Assembly (NCBI GenBank): GCA_963575745.1
Contig: CAUYUJ010018063.1
Span: 1 to 64,000, forward strand
From: Prorocentrum cordatum
Taxonomy: Eukaryota; Sar; Dinophyceae; Prorocentrales; Prorocentraceae
Length of the DNA: 64,000 bases
Direction of reading: 5' to 3'
Below the pieces are notes generated by a model that saw nothing but the letters and a program-made list of their open reading frames with translations, searched no databases and was not told where the DNA came from. A program made the position numbers and the translations under genes. Position 1 is the stretch's first letter. Each line of letters begins with the position of its first letter. Positions 30,313-39,354 of the stretch are shown here, piece by piece.

Positions 30313-30930
30313 CGCTGGCGAGAATGGCTCCAAGAAGGTTTGGACAAAGGGGGTAGTCGGGCCCATCAAGTTCTTAGAGGCCCCACCCCATGGGTCCCCT
30401 CGGTCACTCTTGCGGCGAATGGGCACATTGTTGCGAACCCCAGGGCCCTTTTGTCTGCCGAAGGGGAGAGCTTTCAGGCGTGGTGGGGGGGAGGGGGGCG
30501 GGCCTCCTGTGGGCCCAGTGCGGCTGGTCACCCCCCTGCCCCGTCTGTCCCCAGCTGATATGCGTCAGGTCTGCAAGACCTACCGTAAGCAGAGTGCGGT
30601 TTCGGGTGATGGTTTCCACCTTCGGCATTATTCGGTCTTGTGTGATGCCGCCCTCATTGCCCTCTCTGGGCTCCTGTGCGTCAGTGAAGCCACGGGGAGG
30701 CTTCCTAATCAGTTGATGGTTGTGCTTTTGGCCCTCTTGCCCAAACCTGTTGGGGGCTTCAGGCCCATCGGGGTTTTCGTCTCGTGGCATCGGCTCTGGG
30801 GCCGTGCTAGGAGGCCTTTTGCTCTCGATTGGGAAAAGAGGTTCGCGAGGCCCTATTGGGCTGCTGGGGCCAACAGGGGTGCCACCGATGTTGTCTGGAG
30901 GCAGAGCTTCAAGGCCGAAGCTGGTGTCAC
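30313..30930 (+). CDS. LINE-C RT fingers (segment 1)
   Basis: From the GGA border one frame reads RWREWLQEGLDKGGSRAHQV then PTPWVPSVTLAANG, the pre-RT linker typical of these elements. A second frame continues RSPADMRQVCKTYRKQS-like sequence, GDGFHLRHYSVL (the position of the conserved G-D/A-G.H..H element) and LPNQLMVVLLALLPKP then GGFRPIGVFVSWHRLWGRAR, the R-P-I-(G) motif of the RT fingers. It ends where the frame shifts near 30925. No start codon is expected because the copy is truncated. Confidence 0.75.
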
Positions 30931-32001
30931 CGAGGCCTCGCTTCAGGGTCAGTTTTCTACGAACTTCAGAAGTGCTACGAGAGCATCTCCCTCGATCTTC
31001 TCGAGAATCAGTGCCACAGCCTCGACTTTCCTGTTGTGATCACCAGGGTTGCCATGGTGGCCTATCGCTCGTGCAGGTTTCTTAGCCTTGGGGGCATCAT
31101 CGAGGGGCCGTTCTGGGTCAGCTCTGGGGTCGTTGCAGGCTGCTCGATGGCCACGTCGTGCATCCGCGTTTTCGCCCTTAAGGCCTTCGATAAGCTGTGC
31201 AATGTACTGGCTTGTGGCACTGATTTCGACGCCTACATTGATGACACCTGCCTCTCGCACGCGGGCACGGTCCCCGAAGTCGTGGAGGCATTAGTTTCTT
31301 CCTCGGTCAGCTTACACAAGGCTGTCGCCCAGGAGCTCGGATGCACGCTGGCGCTTGACAAAGTGGGCTGCGTGCGCAGCCACAAGTCAATAGCAATTCA
31401 GCTCGAGGAGCGACTGGGGGAGTTGTGCGGCAAGCCCTCGGCCTCGGTGGTCAACTTGGGTACTGACTACACGGCAGGCCGCTCACTGCGCACCACGACC
31501 CCAGGCTCCAAAAAGGGTAAATCAACTAAACTTAAGGCCCGTCGGGCCAAGTTTTTCCGTCAATGCAGGCGCCTCGACAAACGCAGAAGCAACCTGGGCA
31601 GGGCCGCTGTCAAGATTTTTGCGTCGGGCCCGCTGGCGGGCGTCACCTTTGGGTCGGAAATCTGGGGCGTTTCGGACCGTGGGCTCCACTTGCTCAGGAG
31701 CAAGGGCATGGCCACTATCTCTCCCAAGTCTCAGCACCGTTCCCTCACCACCCTCTCGCTTCTTGAAGGGCCCCCCCCCCCCTGGAGGGCGAGTGTGGCC
31801 CCTATCATTCGTTGGTGCAAAGAGCTGTGGCTTGTGCAGACGAAAGCTTTTGACGGGGCCCTGTCTTTTGCTGCGGTGCGCTCGGCCTGGGGAGTCGCCT
31901 TCAGCAGGGATGACTGGTCCTGGGCCAAGGTGAAGGGTCCTGTCTCGGCCTTTAAGGATGTCCCTTTATCGCGTTGGGTGGCAGATGACCGTGGCAGATG
32001 A
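30931..32001 (+). CDS. LINE-C RT palm and thumb (segment 2)
   Basis: This frame continues SVFYELQKCYESIS (motif A), SGVVAGCSMATSCIRV (motif B) and DAYIDDTCLSHAG (motif C; YIDD box at 31234-31245). The thumb follows with LALDKVGCVRSHKS and a basic KKGKSTKLKARRAKFFRQCR stretch. The frame ends at TGA 31999-32001, overlapping the ATG of the next segment as ATGA, within a 13-bp direct duplication (GTGGCAGATGACC twice). Catalytic residues are intact, so this RT core could be functional if the frameshift at about 30925 is a sequencing or assembly error. Confidence 0.8.
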   Translation, partial: RGLASGSVFYELQKCYESISLDLLENQCHSLDFPVVITRVAMVAYRSCRFLSLGGIIEGPFWVSSGVVAGCSMATSCIRVFALKAFDKLCNVLACGTDFDAYIDDTCLSHAGTVPEVVEALVSSSVSLHKAVAQELGCTLALDKVGCVRSHKSIAIQLEERLGELCGKPSASVVNLGTDYTAGRSLRTTTPGSKKGKSTKLKARRAKFFRQCRRLDKRRSNLGRAAVKIFASGPLAGVTFGSEIWGVSDRGLHLLRSKGMATISPKSQHRSLTTLSLLEGPPPPWRASVAPIIRWCKELWLVQTKAFDGALSFAAVRSAWGVAFSRDDWSWAKVKGPVSAFKDVPLSRWVADDRGR

Positions 32002-33872
32002 CCGACTTCTGCACCAGCATCGCTGATATGGGTGAGACCCTCCAACTCCTTTTGCTGTCCCCCCGCCTTGTGGGGGCTTTGTGTCGGGCTGCCGTGTTGA
32101 GGGGGCTCGAGCGGTCTTCGGGGGAAAAGCTGGGGGTTGAGCACAGGCTCTGCTGGGGCATTGTCAAATCCAGAATCAGGTCCAAACGCGCCAGCCCTAA
32201 GGATCGATCGACGATGCGAGCTTTGGCCTGCGATGCTATATGGGCCGCCAGTTCAGCGAAGCTAGCTGGCTACCAGATTAGCGACATTTGCCAGCTGTGC
32301 CACTCAGAGGTGGACACCTTGTGGCACCGCCTTTGGGAGTGCCCATCGTGCTCTTCTGTGCGTGAAGAAATTGCTGATGCAGATATTATTGTCAGTGCTC
32401 TCGACACTGAAGCGGAGGGTTATGAGGCCACTCTCTGGATATATGGAGCCTTTCGGCACCCTGGCGATTACTTCCCACGGCCCGAGAGCAACGGAGAAGT
32501 CTTGGTCAACTGGATGGTCCCTGCAGTCACTATCCCTGGGTCCCTGGGTCCCACGCCTACCTCTCCTGACTTAGGTGTCTGGGGGTCCCTGTTTATAGAT
32601 GGCTCGTGCATCCGCCACCCTGTTTCCGAACTCTGCAGGAGCGCTTGGTGTGTTGCCATGGTGGACCCCGATGCCAATTTAGTCTGTGAAGTTTCTGCCC
32701 CAGCTTGGCCCCCTTACGCTCAGTCGCCCCAGGCTGCTGAGTATTCCGCGTTTTGTGGCATTGGCGTGTGTGTGGGGGGCCAGGCTGACGCCTACAGCGA
32801 CTGTGCGAATGTTGTCAACCAGTACTCCCTAGGCCTCGATGTGTGCAAGTCTCCCAAGAGGGTTAATTCTGGGCTCATGCTGCAAGGTCTGTCTTTGGGG
32901 AACGGGAAGCTGCGCTCTCTGGTTAAAGTCGATGCCCACCTCGATCCCGATGCCCCTGGTCTCTCTGCGGGTGATAGATTTTTGAGGAAGGGCAACGAGC
33001 TAGCCGATGCTGGAGCCAAGCGTGCAGTCGCCCGACACCCCGCTTTTGACCCCAGTCTGTCACGGGAGCTCGACTGGAAACTTAAAGTGCCTAAGACGGT
33101 GATGTCCCTTGGTGCTGCCCTCCTCCCCCTTTGGCCTCGTGTGGAGTTCCTTGGGGTGGAGCGTGTTCCTCGTCCTCCTGCCCCTGCCGTGCGTCGGCTG
33201 CAGCACCAATGGGAATTCATCAGTTCGGTCTGGAGGTGCAGAGTTTGCCTCCTAGGGTCTCTCTCTAAGTGCCAGCCTGAGCCTGGGGGGTGCAGGGGCC
33301 ACTCCAGGCTTGATTCAGCTGTGCTGGACAGGTTGGGGCACAAAGTCATCGCGCTGGCCTGCTCCGATAATTCATTTTTGTTCACCTGCCTGCATTGCAG
33401 GAGTTGCAGCTCAGGGGCCCAGGTCGAGAAGCTGGGTCAGGTGTGTCAGCCGCCGACGGTCACAGGTCACAAGAACTGGAGAAAGATCCAAAAGGGCAGC
33501 CATCCCGACAAACCACACGTTGTGGTGGAGACTGGCTACTCGTTACCTGTCTCGGCGTCGCTCGGTCGGCTCGTCTCTTCCTCTCCCCCTCGTGAGCCTC
33601 CCCTCCCTCTCCCTCCCGCCCTCGACCCCCCCTCAGGGGCGAGGTCAGGTCAGGTCCCAGCCGCTGGAGGCCGGCCTGTGCAGCGCGCCCCGCCAGGCGG
33701 GGCCCTCGCTGCTTCGGAGGAGTGGGTGGAGGAGGATGAGGCTGCGCGTTTTATTTTTTCGGGGTCCTCCAGGAGTGATGCGCTTCAGGAGGTCAGAAAG
33801 GGACTCGCTCGCGAAGATGACGAGGCCCCTCTGATTGGTGTCCCGTCTCGGTTTTCGAGCGATTCGGACTGA
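31998..33872 (+). CDS. LINE-C zinc motif, RNase H and C-terminal tail (segment 3)
   Basis: A 624-residue frame. It has CQLCHSEVDTLWHRLWEC (C-C-H-C, about 32289), then RNase H with LFIDGSCIRHP, AAEYSAFCGIG, DAYSDCANVVNQY, VKVDAHLDPDAPG and KGNELADAGAKRA, so the acidic core positions are present. The tail carries WRCRVCLLGSLSKC and FTCLHCRSCSSG, again two Cys pairs, and ends in SRFSSDSD. The ATG at 31998 probably reflects a frameshift in a once-continuous polyprotein rather than a true start, although the ATGA overlap would suit reinitiation. Confidence 0.85.
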   Translation: MTDFCTSIADMGETLQLLLLSPRLVGALCRAAVLRGLERSSGEKLGVEHRLCWGIVKSRIRSKRASPKDRSTMRALACDAIWAASSAKLAGYQISDICQLCHSEVDTLWHRLWECPSCSSVREEIADADIIVSALDTEAEGYEATLWIYGAFRHPGDYFPRPESNGEVLVNWMVPAVTIPGSLGPTPTSPDLGVWGSLFIDGSCIRHPVSELCRSAWCVAMVDPDANLVCEVSAPAWPPYAQSPQAAEYSAFCGIGVCVGGQADAYSDCANVVNQYSLGLDVCKSPKRVNSGLMLQGLSLGNGKLRSLVKVDAHLDPDAPGLSAGDRFLRKGNELADAGAKRAVARHPAFDPSLSRELDWKLKVPKTVMSLGAALLPLWPRVEFLGVERVPRPPAPAVRRLQHQWEFISSVWRCRVCLLGSLSKCQPEPGGCRGHSRLDSAVLDRLGHKVIALACSDNSFLFTCLHCRSCSSGAQVEKLGQVCQPPTVTGHKNWRKIQKGSHPDKPHVVVETGYSLPVSASLGRLVSSSPPREPPLPLPPALDPPSGARSGQVPAAGGRPVQRAPPGGALAASEEWVEEDEAARFIFSGSSRSDALQEVRKGLAREDDEAPLIGVPSRFSSDSD

Positions 33873-33956
33873 GGCCCCGTTTAAACCTGCCAGGGGTGTC
33901 TCGCTCTGTCAGGTTCAGACCATTCCTGAGGCATTGCCGTGGACGGCAAAAAAAGA

Positions 33957-34105
33957 GGAGGAGGAGGAGGAGGAGGAGGGGGAGGACGAGGAGGAGGAGG
34001 AGGGCCCGGGGAAGGAGGAGGAGGGCCTGGGGAAGGAGGAGGAGGAGGAGGAGGAGGAGGAGGAGGAGGAGAAGGAGGAGGAGGAGGAGGAGGAGGAAAA
34101 AGACC
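33957..34105 (+). repeat. (GGA)n tract at the 3' border of LINE-C
   Basis: It starts 80 bp after the LINE-C stop, following the run GGCAAAAAAAGAGG. It is possibly the element's 3' tail or its target. Confidence 0.95.
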
Positions 34106-34655
34106 CCCTCCGCCTCCAACTTCTGGTGGTGGTGGTGGTGGAAAACAAGCCCATCACACCGCGATTGGCCCCCCCCCCTCCAGCTGTGGACTCCCCTCTC
34201 CGCCCGCGGAAGAAGGGCGAGGGGCCCACTGGCAGGCGCGCGGGGCTCCCGCCGTGGCGGCGCCCGCCGGACAGCGGGGGCCAACACGGCCCCCAGAGCA
34301 CGCCAATAGGATTCCGCGGCCGGGCTCCCGTCCCGAAGGTTCGCCGACGCTGCTGGATGCCTGGAGGTTCAGGGCCAATGGTCGATGCCTCCTGGGCAAT
34401 TAGATGGTCACTGTCTGGGGCCCACGTTTGCAAACGCCTTCTGAAGTGGGCCAGGAGGACGAGGAACGCGGACATCCACAGACCTCCAGCGCGCGGTGGG
34501 GCCCCGACGCTGCTGGCGCTCGCCTTCTCCTCGTGCGTGCACGCGGGGGCGACGAGGGCTCCGACCTCGCTGGCGCCAGGAGAGCGCTCTCCTCGGATCT
34601 GCCGCGGCGTGGCGTCGAGGGCGCAGGCCCGAAGGCCACCCTCAGCGCCCAACCA
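34106..34655. other. GC-rich stretch without a recognised gene
   Basis: Includes a short (GGT)n run at 34123-34140. The phrase GACGCTGCTGGMTG/CGCT recurs at about 34345 and 34508. No domain recognised. Confidence 0.4.
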
Positions 34656-34756
34656 TTGTTCAAATCGGCCGAACGCCTGAGCCCTAATGGCCACAAGCGT
34701 CGGGCAACGGAAGAGGATACACAATCGCGTTGACACACGCGTTTGCACCCTCCTAA
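34656..34756. repeat. Dispersed repeat R6, copy b
   Basis: Aligns with 24205-24305 from TTGTTCAAATCGGCCGAACG through the GGATAC phrase. A CGCGT/ACGCG hairpin lies at the position of the hairpin in copy a, but in a shifted register. Confidence 0.6.
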
Positions 34757-34882
34757 TCATAACGGCTGTGGAGAACTGGGGCTACATCGCTGAACTGTGT
34801 GTCCGCCGAAAACCCCTTTTCAAAAACCTGTGCAATTCTTACATATGGTCAACCTTCGCGTCACTACTCTAAGGGAGTCGCA

Positions 34883-35228
34883 AGCAATAAACACGTTTGA
34901 ACATGAACCGCGGCGCTACGGCGAACGCCACATTTCGAAAACCACCCCCGCTCCATCATTGTACCTGTTTGGAACTTTTGAAGTAAACAAGCGCGATTAT
35001 GAGGCGATATTTCCACTTTGAAGAGGGATCACCATCCATCCTTGTCGCCGTTGGAAGCTTTTAACAGCAATGTACGTGGCGCTGTGACAGATCCCCATTT
35101 TGAGCATGAGCCGCCCTGCATCCAGGTAACTGTTGCAAGCTGTTCGAAGTCAATGTGTGCGGCACTAAGACGAGATCCTCATTTTAAAAGCCACTCGCGC
35201 TCCATAACTGAAGCTGTGGCACATGTCA
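34883..35228. repeat. Degenerate tandem repeat, about 84-bp unit
   Basis: Four units start at about 34883, 34979, 35062 and 35146. Shared elements in order are a CAATGT-like start, ...GATCCYCATTTTRA..., and a GCTCCAT/TGCATCC phrase before a TTGRAGCT-type end. Base composition is less GC-rich than the surroundings. No coding function seen. Confidence 0.5.
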
Positions 35229-35339
35229 TGCTGCAGGATCATGAAGGGAGCTTAAGGCGAAACGCCTGGCCCACCCCACAGACACGTTCGAGGGTACGAC
35301 AGGGAGGGGCTTTCTGTACATGGAAATGATGGTGTAAGA

Positions 35340-35402
35340 GGACGATGAGGAGGAGGAGGAGGAGGAGGAGGAGGAGGAGGAGGAGGAGGAGGAGGGGGAG
35401 GA
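35340..35402 (+). repeat. (GGA)n tract
   Basis: GGA triplets followed by looser GGA/GAC-rich sequence to about 35560. No gene recognised in 35229-35870. Confidence 0.93.
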
Positions 35403-35876
35403 CAACAACGAGAGGGATGGGGACGACGGGGAGGTGTCGGGGGGATGGGACGATGGGGGGATGAAAGGGGGAGGGTGGTAAGAACGTAAGAACGATGGAC
35501 ACAAGGATGGGGAGAAGGAGGAAGACTGGCAATAACGAGAACGCGAGGAGGGGAAACGGAGAAGCGACGAGGAAAAAGACCACAACACCGGCATGAACAT
35601 ACCCTTCTTTCGGGAATCCGTGCGCCCCCCAAGGGGGCCCCAGTGCCGCTTCAAGACATCCTCGCGGACTCCTCACACAATGAGTGTACTTTTCAGGGTC
35701 GGCCAATAAGGGGGGGCGCAAATCATGGTCAGCGGCATGTGCACTGCCCAGGGGGGATCAAAGACGTAATGAAATGAGACGAGGCGCCATGACATAATAT
35801 CATGGCCCACGCCATGATATCCACCTCTCCGTCATCACCCCCCTCTTGGCCGCCCCCGAACTTTGGGATCTGGATG

Positions 35877-36050
35877 CGGTTCCCGGGTTTTCGGCTGCTG
35901 CCCCGTTGGTGGGCGCCTCGTGGGCGCCCCGCGCTCGGGTGGGTTCCCCGAGGTTTCGCACGGTGCCCGCCTTGGGGCGCCTCGTGGGCGCCCGGCGCTT
36001 GGGCCGGTTTCCCAAAGTTTCGCCTGGTGCTCGCCCGTGGGCGCCGCGTA
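35877..36050. repeat. Tandem repeat, about 63-bp unit
   Basis: Three units built around GTGGGCGCCTCGTGGGCGCC and CGCTYGGGYSGGTTYCCC. On the minus strand the units give repeated GAPTRRP/GAHEAP peptides, an artefact. Confidence 0.8.
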
Positions 36051-36380
36051 CGCCACATAGCTTGCACCATATTGCTTCCAACGCAAAACTCACACCATAT
36101 AGCTCACACCACATAGCTCACACGGCATAGCTTACACCACATCGCGTACATCATAGCTAGCACCACGTAGCTCACACCACACATCTTACACAAACGTAGC
36201 TTACATCATACACCACAACATAGCCCTCACCACATAGCTCCCACCACACAGCGTACACACCATCGCTTGCGCGGCATGGCTAACTCAACATAGCTTGCTT
36301 CGCATAGCTCACAGCGCAAAGCTTACACACCATCGCTTGCACCACATAGTTTGCACAAAAACCTTCCACCTCCGCAGTGC
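36051..36380. repeat. Tandem minisatellite, about 14-bp unit
   Basis: About 20 degenerate units of CATAGCTCACACCA. It follows the 63-bp repeat with no spacer and fades out near the ATAACTCATTG sequence at about 36382. Confidence 0.88.
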
Positions 36381-36429
36381 AATAACTCATTGTTTGGAGT
36401 CCACGCTGACTAACACTTGCCTATGCCAC

Positions 36430-36885
36430 TTCTTCTTCTTCCTCGAGAAGAGGAGGGCCAGGCAGAAGAGGACCAGCAGCAGCAGGAACGAGCGCACAGG
36501 GAGGGGCACAGGGCACAGACCAGGCCAGAAGGCGAGGGAGAGGCGAGGCAGAAGGGCGAGGGAGAGGAAGAGCGGAGAGGTGAGGAAAGGTAGAGGGACG
36601 GGAGGGAGCCCCTGGACGTGGGGGGCGATGGGGCAGGACGAGCGGGCAGCGGGGGCGCGGCGCCTCACGCGCGCGCGCCCGCGCCCGCGCACGGCGCGGC
36701 GCGGACGCGCCGAGCGGCCGCCCGCAGAGGCGGCGCCCGGTCAGCGCGCGCCCTGCAGCCGGAAGGACTGGAAGGATGTCAGGCTCGACGGCACCGCCCT
36801 CTGGCTCGCCAAGACCGGCGGCGCCGGCACCCCCTGGAGGGGGGCGGAGGTGCAAAGTTCCCCCCGGGGCCGTAGGCGACCCGAG
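36430..36885. other. GC-rich stretch with open frames, unassigned
   Basis: GCGCGC-rich sequence with frames on both strands. One plus-strand piece (DWKDVRLDGTALWLAKTGGA, about 36765-36825) is less biased than its surroundings but matches nothing I can name. Confidence 0.3.
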
Positions 36886-37245
36886 GAGGGGAGGGCGAGG
36901 AGGGGAGAAGAAGGAGGAGGAGGTGGAGGGAGGAGGAGGGCCCGGTAGGTTGAGGAGAGTAGAGAAGAGGAGGAGAAGGAGAGGAGGAGGAGGATGGAGG
37001 AGTAGGGAGAAGAGGGGGCTCGGGAGGAGAAGGAGGAGGGCCGGAGAGGTAGAAGGAGCTAGGGACGGGAGAGGACAGGTTCGCCAAGCCCTGATGGAAG
37101 AAACCCTCTAAACCCCCTGTAGGGGGGGAGACGTCCCTCCTCCTCCCCTCCTCCTCCTCCTCCCTCTCTTCCCTCTCCTCCTCCTCCTCCTCCTCCTCCT
37201 CCTCCACCTCCTGCTCACCACCACCACCACCACCACACCGTCTGG
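36886..37245. repeat. Opposed (GGA)n and (CCT)n tracts
   Basis: GGA-rich 36886-37050, then about 85 bp of mixed sequence, then CCT-rich 37138-37205 and a CCA run to 37237. The arms form an imperfect inverted repeat. MITE-1 copy 5 follows directly. Confidence 0.9.
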
Positions 37246-37265
37246 GAGCCTCCTTCTTACTGGAT

Positions 37266-37421
37266 GCCTCCCAGATGGGGTCATGATCGCGCCGCATCGC
37301 CGATGTATGGGCGACGTCGGCGTGGAGGAAATCGGGCTCCGCATCGAGCCACGTCGCCGATGTATAGGCGACGCAGCACGATCCTCCGACCTCATCTGCT
37401 CGGACACATGTGGGGGGGTCT
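37266..37421. mobile_element. MITE-1 family, copy 5
   Basis: Starts GCCTCCCAGATGGGGTCATG and has GATCGCGCCGCATCG, GCATCGAGCC and GACGCAGCACGATCCTCCGA in the family order. The right end is altered to CACATGTGGGGGGGTCTACAG. It shares the extension CTACAGTCG with copy 3. Confidence 0.72.
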
Positions 37422-37670
37422 ACAGTCGAGTTCGATAGGAGAGGGTACGCGAGAGGACACGACACCCTTCCGTGGGCCACGTTGCTATAATAACTGAGAA
37501 GGCATGGGTTGCACAACACAGGGCACACGGGGACTCTTGACTTTGGCAGGGTCGACCTGCAGCCCGCCTGCAGGCGCCTTGCAAGTGGGCCCGAGTCCAT
37601 CTTGCAACTGTTGCAGCTGCTGCAAGTCGAAGCGACCACTCCAGTGTATCGGCTACACGTATGAATTTGA
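37422..37670. other. Stretch without a recognised feature
   Basis: Mixed sequence between a MITE-1 and a MITE-2 copy. No gene or repeat recognised. Confidence 0.4.
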
Positions 37671-37803
37671 CCCAAGACAAGAGTCACCTCTGGTGCTCGA
37701 CTTTCGGGGGCCTCGGGGAGGCCGAACCAGGGCGCGCAAGCCGCTGCTGCCGCATCGCATCGAGCCACCCGGGGGCCCCAGTGTGCCCGCACCAAAGGTC
37801 CCG
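37671..37803. mobile_element. MITE-2 family, copy 2
   Basis: About 133 bp. It begins CAAGACAAGAGTCACCTCTG, has the shared core GGCGCGCAAGCCGCTGCTGC then CGCATCGCATCGA, and ends GCCCGCACCAAAGGTC, the inverse of the left CTGGTGC phrase. Confidence 0.65.
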
Positions 37804-38164
37804 AACAGATGTCTCGCTGCTCCCACCACCCCCCCGCTGGGGAAACGACAAGGTACTGATGCCGCTACTCCTAGGATCTCTCCCGCGGTGCGTTCTGATC
37901 AGGGTTTCGAGGCGAATCACACGGTGGCGACGAGGGCCTCCCAGGAGGCCCCGAAAAGGGGAAAACAAGGGGTGGGTAGAGATATTGGTACCTTTTCCTC
38001 CTCTGACCCGCCCCCGACTACCTAATCCAATCCGAAGACCCGAATTTCGCCTGAATTTCGGGTTTGGGGGGGAACGGGTTCCATGTGCTTGTTCAGTGTT
38101 CCCCAACCCCCCCCACTGGCAATGGAGGGCACATTGAGGCCTTCGGGTTGGGTTGGGGTGGTTA

Positions 38165-38860
38165 ACATTTGGTGGGTGGTGAGCCCCCGCACCGCGGCCC
38201 GCGGCGCCCCGCAGCCCGCGGGCGGCACTGGCAGCGCCGCGCCGAAGCCCGGGCTGCCGCGCCGAAGCCCGGGCTGCAGGCCCGCGGGGCCGCGCCGCCA
38301 GGGAACGCCGTGGCGCCCGCACCCCTGGGGCTGGCCGGCCACGGTGCGCCGGCCGCCCCGCCGCCAGGCGCGAGGCGCAGCGTGGGCGGCGCCGCGCCGC
38401 AGGCGCAGCCGGGCGCCGCCGGCCCTGGCTGCGCAGCGCAGGCGGGGCGACGAGGCGCCGGGCTGCCCCCGAGGGCAGCGTGCCGGCCCGGAAGGCGGCC
38501 GGCGCTCGGCGCCCGCGAGGGCGGCGGCGTCGGGAGGTGCGGGCCGGCGGCGGCCCGCGGCGGCGCGGGCCCCGCGGGGCGGCAGGCGCCGACGGCGGGG
38601 CGCGGCGAAGAGGAGCGGCCACGGGCGCTCGGGGGCGGGGCGGGCGTGAGGGTGCCGAAGCTGAGCTCGGGGTGGGAGCCCGCCGCGGGTGGGGTAAAGG
38701 CGGGGGAGGCGGCGCTCTGAGGCGTGGACCAGCCGCTGGGCGCGAAGGGCACCGGGCGGGGGGGCGAAGCGGCCCCCGGGGGCGTGGACCAGCCGCTTGG
38801 CGCGAAGGCCGCCTGGCAGGGGAGGGGAAGAGGCGGGCGGGCTCACTGATCAGGCCTGCT
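38165..38860. other. Extremely GC-rich island with short tandem repeats
   Basis: All frames are nearly stop-free because of composition. Tandem units occur: GCCGCGCCGAAGCCCGGGCT twice (about 38236-38276) and a 60-63-bp unit containing GGCGTGGACCAGCCGCT twice (about 38722-38815). No gene can be called. Confidence 0.5.
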
Positions 38861-38861
38861 G

Positions 38862-38990
38862 CCTCTTCCTCCTCCTCCTCCTCCTCCTCCTCCTCCTCCT
38901 CCTCCTCCTCGTCTTTGTCTCTCCTTTTCCTCCCCATCCGCTATCCCCCTCCTCCTCCTCCTCCTCCTCCTCCTTTTCCCTTCGCCCTCC
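38862..38990 (-). repeat. (CCT)n tract
   Basis: CCT triplets in two runs separated by a short mixed segment. Confidence 0.93.
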
Positions 38991-39354
38991 TTCTCTTTCG
39001 CGTACCCTTCGTTTCACCTTATCCCTCCTTCCACTCCGTAGCCCGATTATTTATGTTGTGATACTATCTCTGAGTAGTCGATCCCGCTCCAATCGCTGTC
39101 GCCCCGAGAACGGCTCCACGCGGAAGTCCCGCCCCATTCAACGAAAAACAATGACAATTAGTTGGTGATCATTTCGAACAGGTATTTCTGTCGTGGACGT
39201 TGCAAAATGCGTGGCGTGAGTGGAACTCGGCGGGCATCGAGCGCGAGAAGGCAGTCTGCCGCTGTCGCCTCAGCGCCGCGAACATGTTTGTTCAAACTTG
39301 CACTCCCGATTGGGCACGGCACATTCTCTTTCTCCGAAGTTGCGCCCCCCCCAC

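Larger units (their letters stand above)
30313..33872 (+). mobile_element. LINE-C: non-LTR retrotransposon, 5'-truncated
   Basis: Read on the plus strand, the order is pre-RT linker, RT with all core motifs, zinc motif, RNase H, CxxC tail and stop at 33870-33872. The N-terminal ORF and endonuclease are absent, as expected of a 5'-truncated LINE. Two or three frame changes are needed, but each piece is long and clean. Both ends meet trinucleotide tracts. Confidence 0.85.

Noticed and set aside
38165-38860. Protein-coding gene in the GC-rich island
   Set aside because: All six frames are nearly open and equally biased; no frame shows non-repetitive, domain-like sequence.
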